Assembly: GCF_010470675.1 (NCBI RefSeq)
Contig: NZ_VOIQ01000001.1
Coordinates: 186,001 to 250,000, forward strand
Direction of reading: 5' to 3'
DNA: 64,000 nt
DNA from: Desulfovibrio sp. JC010
GTDB lineage: Bacteria > Desulfobacterota > Desulfovibrionia > Desulfovibrionales > Desulfovibrionaceae
The notes beneath the pieces are model-generated. The model had not been told where the DNA came from. It searched no databases and saw nothing but the letters and a program-made list of their open reading frames with translations. Of the stretch, positions 7,871-17,593 are shown piece by piece (the stretch's first letter is position 1; the number at the start of each line of letters is the position of its first letter). The position numbers and the translations under genes were made by a program.

Positions 7871-8900
7871 ACATTTCATTCCCCTCTCACTGCTAATAAT
7901 GCTTTTCGCCATCTGCGGTTGTGACTCGGACCCCAAGACCGAAGCCAGCACTGCTGCCCCGGAAAAAGCAATCCGGGTCGGCGTGGTTGAAGTTGTTCCG
8001 GTCACAATTGAAGATATGCTGACCCTGCCCGGTGAGACAGTACCGGACAAAGACGTCTGCGTGTCTTCCGAATCCGCCGGGACCGTGGTCTGGCTGGGAG
8101 TAAAAGAAGGTGACACTGTACGCAAAGGCCAGCTCATCGCCCGTCTGGATGGAGCCTCCAGCGGAGCTAAATTCGACCGAGCCAAGGCGGCCAAAAAACT
8201 CGCTGCCGAACAGCTGCGCCGCCGCAAGGAACTGCTCAACAAAGGCGTGCTGGCCCAGGAGGAGTACGACCAGATCAAGGCCGAACTGGAGCAGAGTGAA
8301 GCTTCGCTTAAAGAAATGATGGTCAACGTTGAATACGGTATTGTGCGCGCGCCCATCTCCGGGGTGATCAACAAGCGTTACATTGACCGCGGCGAACGTC
8401 TGGAAGTGGGTGCCAATGTGGTTGATATCGTGGATTCATCCACCATCAAAACCTACATCAACGTGCCTGAAATGGATATTTCATATATCAAGAAAGGGCA
8501 GAAAGTGTCCGTATCTGTAGACGCCCTGCCCGGCAAAAAATGGGAAGGCGTGATTGATTTCGTCTCCTTCAAGGCGGACCGTTTCTCCAAGACTTTTGAA
8601 GTAAAAGTACTCACCGACAACAAGGCCGGGGAAATCCGCGCCGGAATGCTGGCCCGTGTTTCCCTGCTGCGCCGCACCGTGACCGATGCCGTGACTACTC
8701 CCCTTTCCGCCATTATCAATCAGGGCGGTGAAAGGATCATCTACGTGGAAAAAGACGGATTGGCCCACGTGCGCACAGTTGAACTCGGCATAATTGACGG
8801 CGACCGCGCCCAGATCACCAAAGGTCTGAAGGCCGGGGAAAAACTGATCACCGCCGGGCATACCATGGTTGAAGACGGCATGAAGGTGGTGACCCAGTGA
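7860..8900 (+). CDS. RND efflux membrane-fusion protein, lipoprotein
   Basis: A 346-residue periplasmic adaptor that links an RND pump to an outer-membrane channel. It has a signal peptide ending in a lipobox-like FAICGC (an unusual Cys at -2), then a biotinyl-lipoyl half (VWLGVKEGDTVRKGQLIARL), an alpha-hairpin of about 60 residues, the second lipoyl half (VNVEYGIVRAPISGVINKRY) and beta-barrel and membrane-proximal domains. The start overlaps tetR and the stop overlaps the RND gene as GTGA, which indicates translational coupling. No TolC-like gene follows, so an outer-membrane partner must be encoded elsewhere. Confidence 0.95.
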   Translation: MKNRHFIPLSLLIMLFAICGCDSDPKTEASTAAPEKAIRVGVVEVVPVTIEDMLTLPGETVPDKDVCVSSESAGTVVWLGVKEGDTVRKGQLIARLDGASSGAKFDRAKAAKKLAAEQLRRRKELLNKGVLAQEEYDQIKAELEQSEASLKEMMVNVEYGIVRAPISGVINKRYIDRGERLEVGANVVDIVDSSTIKTYINVPEMDISYIKKGQKVSVSVDALPGKKWEGVIDFVSFKADRFSKTFEVKVLTDNKAGEIRAGMLARVSLLRRTVTDAVTTPLSAIINQGGERIIYVEKDGLAHVRTVELGIIDGDRAQITKGLKAGEKLITAGHTMVEDGMKVVTQ

Positions 8901-11900
8901 TTATCAACAAGGCAGCACTGAACAGGCAGTCCACCGTAATGGTCCTGCTTGTTTTCATCATCATCGCCGGGATTTCGAGCTACGCATCCCTGCCCCGCGA
9001 GAGTGATCCGGATATCACCATCCCTTACATCTTTGTACAGACAAATTTCGAAGGCGTGGCCCCGGAAGACATGGAAACCCTGATCACCATGCCCATCGAG
9101 CGCAAGCTCAAAGGGCTTTCCGGGACCAAGGAGATTTCCTCCATTTCCGATGACGGGGTATCCATCATCAAAGTTGAATTCAACCCCGATGTGGATATCG
9201 ACGACGCCCTGCAAAAGGTCCGCGACAAGGTGGATCAGGCCAAACCGGACCTGCCCGCAGACCTGCCCGACGAACCGGTCATCAACGAGGTCAACCTCTC
9301 GGAACAGCCCATCCTGAACGTGGTCCTATCCGGCCCGTTCTCTCTGAAACGGCTGAAAGTCTTTGCCGAGCAGTTGGAAGACCGCATTGAATCAGTACAG
9401 GGCGTGCTCGATGCCAAGATCATCGGCGGACTGGAACGTGAAATTCACGTGGAATTCGATATGGACCGCGTGGCCTACTACAACATTCCCATTTCCAGCC
9501 TGCTGAATGCGCTGAAGAATGCCAACGTAAACACCCCCGGCGGGTCCGTTGAAATCGGCAAATCCAAATACCTCGTGCGTGTGCCGGAAGATTTCAAGCA
9601 CCCGGACGAAATTGATAAAATCGTGGTCTACGAAAAAGACGGCCGCCCCATCTACCTGCGCGACATCGCCACCATCCGTGACCACTACAAAGACCCGACC
9701 TCCAAAAGCCGCTTTAACGGAATCCGGAGTGTAACCATTGAAGTGAAAAAACGGGCCGGGGAAAATATCATCCGTATCATTGATACAACCAAGGAAATCA
9801 TCAGGGAAGAGCAGCAGATTCTGCCGCCGACCCTGAAGATCGATATGACCGCGGACCAGTCCGATGAAATCCGCCAGATGGTTGCCGACCTGCAGAACAA
9901 CATCATTACCGGACTGCTGCTGGTGCTCATCGTAGTCTTCGCCTTTATCGGCGGACGCTCGGCCCTGTTTGTTTCGCTGGCGATTCCGCTGTCCATGCTG
10001 ATCACTTTCACTGTGCTGGAGATTTTCTCCTACACCCTGAATATGGTCATCCTCTTCTCGCTGATCCTGAGCCTCGGCATGCTGGTTGATAACGGTATTG
10101 TTGTGGTCGAAAACATCTACCGCCACATGGGCATGGGTAAATCCCGTTTTCAGGCAGCCATGGATGCCACCGACGAGGTCGCATGGCCGGTTATCGCCTC
10201 CACCCTGACTACCGTGGGCGCGTTTTTCCCCATGGTCTTCTGGCCCGGAATCATGGGCGAATTCATGAGCTACCTGCCCATCACCGTTATCATTGCCCTG
10301 ATTGCATCGCTCTTTGTGGCTCTGGTTATCAACCCGGTGCTTTCGGCAAAGTTTCAGGATGTGCCCAAGCAGGACGAAAACGCCAACCCCGGCTTCATCG
10401 ACCGCATGATGGAAACCCTGAAGAACTTCTACCGCCCCATCCTTGAATGGTCCCTGGACCACAGGATACTGGTGGTGCTTTTCTCCTTCGGCTTCCTCGT
10501 TGCATCCACAGTCTGCTTCGGCATGTTCGGACGCGGGGTGGAATTCCTGCCCAAAACCGAGCCAAAACGTTCAGACGTCAAAATCAAGGCCCCGGTGGGG
10601 ACCAACCTTGAAGCCTCGGACCAGTTTGTTAAAGTTGTCGAAAAAATCGCAGCAGAATACCCGGATATTGAATACGTCATCGCCAACACAGGTGAATCCG
10701 GGCAGTCTGATGAAATCGGCACCCACTACAGCCTTGTGAAACTCGATTACCTTGATATTCAGGACCGCAGCCGCCCTTCATCCGAAATCACCGATGAAAT
10801 CCGCGGACGTCTGCAACACGCCATCCGGGGCGCGGAAGTTCGCGCGGAACCGGAAAAGATGGGCCCGCCCACAGGCAGTGCCATCAACATGGAAATTTAC
10901 GGCAAGGACCTGCGTAAGCTAGGTGAAATCACCGGATCCTTCAAACGGGCCATTAAAAACGTCCCCGGACTGGTGGACCTTAAAGACAACTATATCTCCG
11001 CCAAACCGGAAATCCGCGTGGATGTGGACAAGGAAAAAGCGGCTATCATGGGCCTTGACGCCTTCACCATCGCACAGGCCGTAAAGACCGCCATCAACGG
11101 CTTTAAGGTCGGGGTCTACCGCGAAGGCAAGGACGAATACGATATTGTGGCCCGTCTGCCCAAGCATAACCGCGATTCCCTTGAAGATATCCGGCGCATC
11201 ACCGTGTCCGGCCCCAAGGGTGAACCGATCCCCATCACCAGCCTTGCCGATGTAACCATGGGCGGGGGCCTCGGCGGTATCAACCGCATTGACCAGAAAC
11301 GGGTGGTAACCATCTCCGCCGATGTCTCGGGACGTCTGGCCGAAGAAGTAATCGCCGACATCAATGCGGCGGTATCCGGCATAGAACTGCCTCGCGGCTA
11401 CTCCTACAAATTCACCGGGGAGCAGGAAGAACAGGCCAAGGCCTCCGCATTCCTTGAAAAAGCATTTGCCGGGGCACTGTTCCTGATCTTCATCGTACTG
11501 GTCACCCAGTTCAACTCCATTGCCACCCCGTTCATCATCCTGACTGCGGTCATCCTTTCGCTGGGCGGGGTCATGGTCGGGCTGCTGGTTACCGGGACCG
11601 CCTTCGGGGTCATCATGACCGGGGTCGGGGTCCTCTCCCTCGCCGGGGTCGTGGTCAACAACGCCATCGTGCTTATTGACTATTTTGAACAGCTCAAGGA
11701 ACAGGGCCGAAATGCCCGCGAAGCACTCATCGAAGCCGGGCTGACCCGTTTCCGCCCGGTACTGCTCACCGCCATCACCACCGTGCTGGGGTTGATCCCC
11801 ATGGCGACAGGAGTGAGCTTCGACTTCATCAACATGCGTCTTGACATGGGCAGTGAGACCTCCCAGTGGTGGGGCCCCATGGCCGTAGCCGTAATCTTCG

Positions 11901-12025
11901 GGCTGGCCATCGCCACCGTGCTGACCCTCGTGGTCGTGCCCACGCTATGTTCTTTACAGGAAAGCTGGAAGGAACGCGCGGCCCGAAAAAAAGCAGCCAA
12001 AATGGCTGCGCAGGCCATGAATTAG
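8897..12025 (+). CDS. RND-family efflux transporter, AcrB-like
   Basis: A 1042-residue inner-membrane proton-driven pump of usual family length. It shows the HAE1-type layout: helix 1 after NKAALNRQSTVMVLLVFII, two large periplasmic loops, and membrane helices 2-6 and 8-12. Helix 4 carries the proton-relay segment GMLVDNGIVVVENIYRH with a single D rather than the DD pair of AcrB. The C-terminal repeat has GVVVNNAIVLIDYFEQ and RPVLLTAITTVLGLIPMATG. The GTG start overlaps the adaptor stop by 3 bp. RND pumps with a single Asp here are common among metal-independent, poorly characterised exporters, so the substrate is open. Confidence 0.95.
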   Translation: MIINKAALNRQSTVMVLLVFIIIAGISSYASLPRESDPDITIPYIFVQTNFEGVAPEDMETLITMPIERKLKGLSGTKEISSISDDGVSIIKVEFNPDVDIDDALQKVRDKVDQAKPDLPADLPDEPVINEVNLSEQPILNVVLSGPFSLKRLKVFAEQLEDRIESVQGVLDAKIIGGLEREIHVEFDMDRVAYYNIPISSLLNALKNANVNTPGGSVEIGKSKYLVRVPEDFKHPDEIDKIVVYEKDGRPIYLRDIATIRDHYKDPTSKSRFNGIRSVTIEVKKRAGENIIRIIDTTKEIIREEQQILPPTLKIDMTADQSDEIRQMVADLQNNIITGLLLVLIVVFAFIGGRSALFVSLAIPLSMLITFTVLEIFSYTLNMVILFSLILSLGMLVDNGIVVVENIYRHMGMGKSRFQAAMDATDEVAWPVIASTLTTVGAFFPMVFWPGIMGEFMSYLPITVIIALIASLFVALVINPVLSAKFQDVPKQDENANPGFIDRMMETLKNFYRPILEWSLDHRILVVLFSFGFLVASTVCFGMFGRGVEFLPKTEPKRSDVKIKAPVGTNLEASDQFVKVVEKIAAEYPDIEYVIANTGESGQSDEIGTHYSLVKLDYLDIQDRSRPSSEITDEIRGRLQHAIRGAEVRAEPEKMGPPTGSAINMEIYGKDLRKLGEITGSFKRAIKNVPGLVDLKDNYISAKPEIRVDVDKEKAAIMGLDAFTIAQAVKTAINGFKVGVYREGKDEYDIVARLPKHNRDSLEDIRRITVSGPKGEPIPITSLADVTMGGGLGGINRIDQKRVVTISADVSGRLAEEVIADINAAVSGIELPRGYSYKFTGEQEEQAKASAFLEKAFAGALFLIFIVLVTQFNSIATPFIILTAVILSLGGVMVGLLVTGTAFGVIMTGVGVLSLAGVVVNNAIVLIDYFEQLKEQGRNAREALIEAGLTRFRPVLLTAITTVLGLIPMATGVSFDFINMRLDMGSETSQWWGPMAVAVIFGLAIATVLTLVVVPTLCSLQESWKERAARKKAAKMAAQAMN

Positions 12026-12073
12026 ACAAAAGTCTGAGGATTAAGCCTTAATTACCACTTAAATTAAAACTCA

Positions 12074-13189
12074 ATGAAAAAAGCAATACTTTATATACTC
12101 ACTTTGCTGGCAGCAGCCGGGATTTCCATCGGAATCCCGGCCTGCTCCAAGATGGGCCACGCCCCGTCTCTTGAGGAAAGCACCATGTATGAAAAATCAA
12201 CCCATTTCGAAAACGGCACCTTCATCAACGAGCATCCGGTCAATATGACAGTGGAAGGCTTTACCTTCGGCAAAATGATCAACTTCTTCTTTGACCTCAG
12301 CCGCAAGCCCGCTGAAAAACTGCCCTACTATCATCTTACCAAAGAATCATTCCCTGCCCAGCCCGCAGATTTGCAGGTCACATGGCTGGGTCATTCCTCC
12401 ATGATTCTGGACATTGACGGGGTTCGGCTGCTTATCGACCCGGTTTTCGGCAATGCCTCCCCGGTGCCGTTCACGGTCAACCGTTTTCAGGCCGCTCCAA
12501 TCGCACGCGAAGAACTCCCGGAAGTGGACGCAGTGGTCATTTCCCACGATCATTACGATCACTTGGAAATGTCAACCATCAAGCACCTTGCCCCGCGCAC
12601 CAAGCTTTTCATCGTTCCGCTGGGAGTCGGTTCGCACCTGCGCAAATGGGGCTGCAAGCCGGAACAGATTGTGGAACTGGACTGGGATGAATCCATCATT
12701 ATCAAGGATGTGGAGATCATTGCCGCTCCTACGCAGCATTTTTCAGGGCGAGGTCTGGGTGACAGGTTCAAAACCCTCTGGGCTTCTTTCATCTTTAAAG
12801 GCAGCAAACACAGTGCCTATTACACCGGCGACGGCGGATACGATGAACGTTTTAAAATAATAGGCGAGAAATACGGTCCCTTCGACCTGACCATGGTTGA
12901 ATGCGGTGCCTACGACAAAGGCTGGAAAGACGTGCACATGATGCCCGAGGAATCCGTACAGGCGCACCTTGAACTGGGTGGAAAATACATGCTCCCGGTA
13001 CATTGGGGAGCTTACGACCTGGCCTTTCACAAGTGGGATGAGCCCATCCGCAGGGTGTCCGCTCTGGCAGCAGCACAAGGGATTAAGCTGCTGACCCCGC
13101 AGATGGGCGAATTCTGCATACCCGGCAAATCCACACACACTGCATGGTGGGAACCTGCCGATGAACAGAAATTAGCTGTTGCAAATTAA
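12074..13189 (+). CDS. Metallo-beta-lactamase-fold lipoprotein (NAPE-PLD/UlaG-like)
   Basis: A 371-residue exported hydrolase. The first 25 residues form a signal peptide ending in a lipobox-like IPACSK. The catalytic part begins at VTWLGHSSMILDIDG and has the metal motif SHDHYDHLEM, a second ligand region TQHFSGRG and YYTGDGGY, and a late His in LPVHWGAYDLAFHKWDEP. This is the COG2220 layout shared with N-acyl-phosphatidylethanolamine phospholipase D, so phospholipid or lactone hydrolysis at the envelope is possible but unproven. It follows the RND gene by 48 bp without a strong Shine-Dalgarno and may be read through from that operon. It converges with csaA, overlapping it by 4 bp at the 3' end. 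Confidence 0.9.
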   Translation: MKKAILYILTLLAAAGISIGIPACSKMGHAPSLEESTMYEKSTHFENGTFINEHPVNMTVEGFTFGKMINFFFDLSRKPAEKLPYYHLTKESFPAQPADLQVTWLGHSSMILDIDGVRLLIDPVFGNASPVPFTVNRFQAAPIAREELPEVDAVVISHDHYDHLEMSTIKHLAPRTKLFIVPLGVGSHLRKWGCKPEQIVELDWDESIIIKDVEIIAAPTQHFSGRGLGDRFKTLWASFIFKGSKHSAYYTGDGGYDERFKIIGEKYGPFDLTMVECGAYDKGWKDVHMMPEESVQAHLELGGKYMLPVHWGAYDLAFHKWDEPIRRVSALAAAQGIKLLTPQMGEFCIPGKSTHTAWWEPADEQKLAVAN

Positions 13190-13524
13190 CAAAGCTTCGC
13201 CCCAAGCGGCACTTCCTTATCCGGCACGCAGAGTGCAACCTCGCCATTTTCATTATGGAATCCGGTCACCAAGCACTCGGACATTAGCGGCCCGATCTGC
13301 TTTTTGGGGAAATTGACCACACCCACCACGAGCTTGCCGGGCAGTTCTTCCACAGAATAAAGCTTGGTAATCTGGGCACTTGATTTGCGCATGCCGATTT
13401 CCGGCCCGAAATCTATATGCAGGATATAGGCAGGGTTGCGGGCTTCTTCAAAGACCCGGGCCTCAACGATCTTCCCGACCCGAAGCTCTACCTTTTCAAA
13501 ATCATTCCAGCTGATTGTATCCAT
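13186..13524 (-). CDS. csaA: CsaA-like tRNA-binding-domain protein
   Basis: A 112-residue single OB-fold (Trbp111/EMAP-like) protein. It matches CsaA across its length: WNDFEKVELRVGKIVEA at the start, the NPAYILHIDFG strand, and GVVNFPKKQIGPLMSECLVTG near the end. CsaA binds tRNA as a dimer and has been described as an export-related chaperone in Bacillus; in Gram-negative bacteria its role is less clear. The start has AAGGAG eight bases upstream. It is separated from the upstream araC-type gene by a copy of the modular repeat, so it may be transcribed independently. Confidence 0.92.
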   Translation of the reverse strand: MDTISWNDFEKVELRVGKIVEARVFEEARNPAYILHIDFGPEIGMRKSSAQITKLYSVEELPGKLVVGVVNFPKKQIGPLMSECLVTGFHNENGEVALCVPDKEVPLGAKLC

Positions 13525-13626
13525 TATTCTTCTCCTTGAGATGTTGTTATCGTGGGGAGAGAATAACGAAACCGGAATTATGAATATTGAATAAAATTGA
13601 CATCAGTGACGATTGATAAATCTATC

Positions 13627-13731
13627 CGGCGAAGCTTAACAAAAGGTTTTGGGATTCTTAAACCCTTTTGCAAAAGGGTTTAAGCCGCCGGAGGCATCAT
13701 CTTTTAATTCTTAAAGCGCGACAGCGCATCA
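13627..13731. repeat. Modular intergenic repeat, copy 2 (variant A)
   Basis: A complete copy in the opposite orientation: GGCGAAGC, GGTTTTGGGATTC, the perfect 26-bp palindrome at 13658-13683, GCCGCCGGAGGC and an AAAGCGCGACAGCGCATCAA end. The TGA stop of the araC-type gene (13729-13731) is formed by the repeat's own TGATGCGC end. Confidence 0.92.
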
Positions 13732-14541
13732 AATACTCTTCTGATACTGGCGGGGAGTAAGTCCGTAACGATTCTTAAATAATCTGGTCAGATGGCTTTG
13801 GTCGGAAAATCCGCACTGAATGGCGGTATCGGCGATATTGGAATTGGCAGCGAGAAGCCTGCGGGCCTTTTCAAGCCGCAGCTGAATCAGGAAAGAGTGC
13901 GGCGGCAGCCCTTTGTGGCTGCGAAAAATACGGATCAGATGAAATTCAGTACATCCGGCCAGATCAGCGAGTTCGGCAAGAGAAAGGTTGCCGTCGATGT
14001 TGGCGTGCAGGTAGTCAATGACCATATCGACCCGCTTGTCCTCGCTGCCGGGGATATAATCACGCTCATCAATATTTTTATACAGACCGGAAAGTACAGA
14101 GAGAATGGATTCATCAGTTTCCAGCTTATGGGCGGTGTTGAGCAGTTTGTGGTGCAGATTTGAGAGAGACAACCAGAGCTTCCTATTCTCCAGCAGGTTG
14201 TTGCGAAATGGCGAGGGTGCGTTTTCACTGCCCAGCAACTTCAAATTCAGGGAACGGACGAATTCTTCGGAAAAATAAAAACTGCGCAGATGACGGTGCT
14301 CGGTACAACAAGGGCTGTTGGAATGGATGGTTTCCGGCTCGATGATGCTGATGGAACCGGGCTGCAGGATACCGGTACAGCCTTTAAGGCTGTACTTCTC
14401 CCCGGATTCGGAATTGAGCCAGAGCACGTACCCGTCATGCAGATGGCTTTTGAACTCCCGCCCGCTACTGCATGAGAGCACTTCCAGCCCCTCTTTGGGC
14501 GAAGAATAAATCAGCTTATGGTCGTTTTTCATCTCATGCAT
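13729..14541 (-). CDS. AraC-family transcriptional regulator
   Basis: A 270-residue regulator with an N-terminal cupin-like AraC ligand domain (GSISIIEPETIHSNSP) and a C-terminal double helix-turn-helix. The first helix pair is LSLAELADLAGCTEFHLIRI and the second is DTAIQCGFSDQSHLTRLFKN, ending in YGLTPRQYQKS. It starts 11 bp after the fliD stop on the same strand, so it appears to be the last gene of the flagellar hook-filament operon; whether it controls flagellar genes is not shown. The ATG at 14541 was chosen; an upstream in-frame TTG at 14544 adds one residue. The stop codon lies inside a modular repeat. Confidence 0.92.
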   Translation of the reverse strand: MHEMKNDHKLIYSSPKEGLEVLSCSSGREFKSHLHDGYVLWLNSESGEKYSLKGCTGILQPGSISIIEPETIHSNSPCCTEHRHLRSFYFSEEFVRSLNLKLLGSENAPSPFRNNLLENRKLWLSLSNLHHKLLNTAHKLETDESILSVLSGLYKNIDERDYIPGSEDKRVDMVIDYLHANIDGNLSLAELADLAGCTEFHLIRIFRSHKGLPPHSFLIQLRLEKARRLLAANSNIADTAIQCGFSDQSHLTRLFKNRYGLTPRQYQKSI

Positions 14542-14552
14542 CAAGTCCGTTT

Positions 14553-16280
14553 TTAGCTTGAATCAAGGGAAGCCAAAGTGGTTTCGAGCTGGCTCTCCAC
14601 GCTTGAATAATAAGAAAGCATCGTATCCAGAGCGGAATATTTTTCTTCCAACCGGGTCTGGTATGCATCGATCCTTGCTTCTTCGTCATAAATATCACTT
14701 TCAAGCTTGCTGGTCAGATCGGCATAACTTGCGGAGAGCAAAGGAATACTTCCGGTGGAAACATCAGTCACAGCCGAGCAGAGGTCAGCAAGCTGGCTGC
14801 ACTTGCCCTGCTTCACTGTAACTGTGCTGGAATATGATCCATCCGTCAAATCCGAAACCTCCAGATAAAGACCGTTGGCATCGCTGTCGCTGCCTGCCAG
14901 AATCGTATTTCCATCTATGAACATATCCACGCCGTTAATGGTGGCCGAAGAGATTGCTCCGCCGGAAACAGTATATTCCACGTCATATTCCCCCGCACCG
15001 GTCAGGCCGGAAATGGTGGAAATGACCTGCAGGTCGGAACTGTCCGTTTCCGCTTCTCCGTTGGCGGCAAAAAGCAGCCCCACGGCTTCCGGGTCCTCGG
15101 CCAGTGCTTCCTCAAGCTCATCATAATCAACCTGCAACTGCCCAAAAGTGGATGAACCTTCAGTGCTGTCGGTGGTTATTCCAATGGCTGACAGAGAAGC
15201 AAACAAATCTCCTTCCCCGGTATCACTGTCATAGTACTGAAAACCGAGTCCCGCAGAAGTCAAAGCATCTTTGATGGAGTCATAGACGAGGCCGAGGGTG
15301 GCATCATTGATATAAACTGTGCCGTCATCTTCATCATCAACATCGGTAAGCTCTCCGGTTACATCCAACAGGTCGTACAACAGCTGATTCACTTCGGAGA
15401 CAAAAGTCTCAATAGTTTCGATCATGGCATCCGTATCATAAGAAACTCCTAGATTGATACCGGCCGAATCCGTAGTTGCATTGAGGGTCAGGGTCATATT
15501 GTCGATAACATCATCAACTGTGTTGGAATCCCGCTCAATCCACTCATCCGCTCCGGACGGGAATCCGTCCACCTTCATCTGGCAGTTCTGGGCGGTCTGG
15601 GTATTGGTGAAAGAAGTACCGGAATAACCGTCAATAGCACTCAAATCAGTAAGCACTATGGCATTATCCGCACCTGTATCCGCACCGCTGAACTTGAGGT
15701 AATAATTATCACCATCGCTGATCAGGGAGGCACTTATCTTGTCATCAAAATCCGGGTCGCTGTTGATCTGGTCCACCAGTTCCTGTGCCGTGGTTCCGGC
15801 GGTGACATCCATGGTGATGTCCTCCCCGGCATAAGACAGGGTGATGGAAGAGTCCGCTGAAATAATCTGCTGATCGGAAGAGGTAATGGACATCCCTTCT
15901 GAAATCCAGACATCCTTCTGGGCCAGCTGGTTTACGACAACATTGTAGGAATCCTCGGTGGCTCCGTCCTCAATGGCAGCCTGCACCTCGCCCTCCCCGG
16001 TGGTTGCCACGGAGTAGGACATAAATTCATCCATCTCGTCAAAGCCCTGCAGAGTAGTAGAAAGAGCAATGACCTCTTCATTGAGTGCTTCAAGAAGCTC
16101 CGAGATTGCTTCCGCTTCTTCCAGATCTTCCTTATACTGATCAAGCTCATAGCTTTCCGCCTCCACAGAAGCAGCAATGAGATCGGTCCAGTCCGTGCCG
16201 TCTCCGAGTCCGTTGATCTTGAAACCTCCGGAAGTACTGGTGGGCTCGTAAGTGCCGGTAGAAACTGATGCTACTGCCAT
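14553..16280 (-). CDS. fliD: Flagellar filament cap protein FliD
   Basis: A 575-residue cap that promotes flagellin polymerisation at the filament tip. Recognition rests on the N-terminal GGFKINGLGDGTDWTDLIAA (equivalent to the family's SGLDVDSLVEQL-type start), the central flagellin-hook repeats, and the C-terminal FliD domain with CSQLADLCSAVTDVSTGSIP and heptad-rich RLEEKYSALDTMLSYYSSVE. The protein is strongly acidic, as are the hook proteins next to it, which fits a marine host. It follows flgL by 25 bp with AAGGA before the ATG. Divergence from enteric FliD is large outside the ends. Confidence 0.92.
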   Translation of the reverse strand: MAVASVSTGTYEPTSTSGGFKINGLGDGTDWTDLIAASVEAESYELDQYKEDLEEAEAISELLEALNEEVIALSTTLQGFDEMDEFMSYSVATTGEGEVQAAIEDGATEDSYNVVVNQLAQKDVWISEGMSITSSDQQIISADSSITLSYAGEDITMDVTAGTTAQELVDQINSDPDFDDKISASLISDGDNYYLKFSGADTGADNAIVLTDLSAIDGYSGTSFTNTQTAQNCQMKVDGFPSGADEWIERDSNTVDDVIDNMTLTLNATTDSAGINLGVSYDTDAMIETIETFVSEVNQLLYDLLDVTGELTDVDDEDDGTVYINDATLGLVYDSIKDALTSAGLGFQYYDSDTGEGDLFASLSAIGITTDSTEGSSTFGQLQVDYDELEEALAEDPEAVGLLFAANGEAETDSSDLQVISTISGLTGAGEYDVEYTVSGGAISSATINGVDMFIDGNTILAGSDSDANGLYLEVSDLTDGSYSSTVTVKQGKCSQLADLCSAVTDVSTGSIPLLSASYADLTSKLESDIYDEEARIDAYQTRLEEKYSALDTMLSYYSSVESQLETTLASLDSS

Positions 16281-16305
16281 GATTCACGTCCTTGTGATAA
16301 AAAAA

Positions 16306-17514
16306 TTACAAATAATTCATGATCGACATGCTGATAACATTCGATGTTGAACTGAGCACCGCATTATAGATGTACTCCGCCCGGCTGAGTTCCACGCTCA
16401 GTTCCGCACTGTCCGCATCTTCTTCATCGCTGATAGCCGAGGCCACCCGTTCACGGGTCAGCTCCAGACTCTGCCCGGTAAAATCGGCCTTTTCCTCACG
16501 GGCACCTACATTGGATGTTTCAATGAGCATATTGTTGTAGCCGTCATCTATGGTTTCAAGGGTAGTCGCCGTGCCGTGCTCATCCCCGATCCACATGTAA
16601 GCGATGGAATCACTCATGGCTTCAAACATATTCGGGTCCGGAAACGGCTCCCCGGTGTCAGGATCAATGCCGCCGAAAATATCACTGCCCACGGAATTTA
16701 CTTCCAGCTCGGTACTCTCGGAAATATTGATTGCCATGGCTTCATCCGCCCCGTTGTATTGCATGGAATTACGGACCACGAACTGCCCGCCTGTTTTGTC
16801 ATCCGAATCATAAGCAGTGACCGCTGTCCCCGCGTTCATTTCCACGGATACATCTCCCAGTTCCATGGTGGTGTCCGGGGGCGTAGCCGTGCCGTCCATG
16901 GTCCCGGTCAGCCATGAGTTGCCGCCATCCAGCGAATAGCGGTAATCCACTGCATCGGTGCCGATGGTACCGTCCGAGGTGAATTCAACAATTACCGGGT
17001 CATCCAGAGAACCTGTGAAAGAGACAAAATCACTTTCTGCCGGGGAATCCCCGGTCACGGTCACACCGGGTACATACTCATAAGGCGCGGTATCCGTTGA
17101 CTCACCGGAAAAAAGATAATCGTCACCCAGTTCCGCATTGGCGATAGCCAGCATGGCATCCTGATAGCCGATCATATTAACGGCCATGGACTGCTGCTGG
17201 TCGTCAGTATAAGTCCCGGTGGAACCCTGCTCCACCTGCTCCTTAACGGAAATCATGACTTCACTGGCTTCACTGAGCAGACCGTCCGCTGTGCCCAGCA
17301 GGCTTCCGGCGTACTCGGTGTTGTTGTAATAGCTTTCCAGAGTCTGGTCGTAGCTGCGCAGGTTGACCACATTGCCCATACCTGCCGGATCATCGGAGGG
17401 GGCATTAAGCTTTTTCTGAGTTGCCACCTGTTCGTTGACATTCAGATAATCAGACAACGACCTGGTTACGTTGTTCATGCTCTGGTCATAAATCTGTGAA
17501 GTACTTACTCTCAT
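16306..17514 (-). CDS. flgL: Flagellar hook-filament junction protein FlgL
   Basis: A 402-residue member of the flagellin/HAP3 family. The N-terminal helix MRVSTSQIYDQSMNNVTRSL and the adjacent KLNAPSDDPAGMGNVVNLRS are typical of FlgL, and the C-terminal helix SVELSRAEYIYNAVLSSTSN closes the coiled-coil. The middle (about residues 135-310) is a large acidic insertion compared with the roughly 300-residue enteric protein. The ATG at 17514 has an AGGAGG site six bases upstream; a frame open to 17541 adds only nine unlikely residues. It lies in order between flgK and fliD. Confidence 0.93.
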   Translation of the reverse strand: MRVSTSQIYDQSMNNVTRSLSDYLNVNEQVATQKKLNAPSDDPAGMGNVVNLRSYDQTLESYYNNTEYAGSLLGTADGLLSEASEVMISVKEQVEQGSTGTYTDDQQQSMAVNMIGYQDAMLAIANAELGDDYLFSGESTDTAPYEYVPGVTVTGDSPAESDFVSFTGSLDDPVIVEFTSDGTIGTDAVDYRYSLDGGNSWLTGTMDGTATPPDTTMELGDVSVEMNAGTAVTAYDSDDKTGGQFVVRNSMQYNGADEAMAINISESTELEVNSVGSDIFGGIDPDTGEPFPDPNMFEAMSDSIAYMWIGDEHGTATTLETIDDGYNNMLIETSNVGAREEKADFTGQSLELTRERVASAISDEEDADSAELSVELSRAEYIYNAVLSSTSNVISMSIMNYL

Positions 17515-17593
17515 GACTGCCTCCTGAGACAACACCCTCAAAAATAAACCCCTGTTTATTTTTGAGAAAAACTCAAATATTTTTATTCAAACA

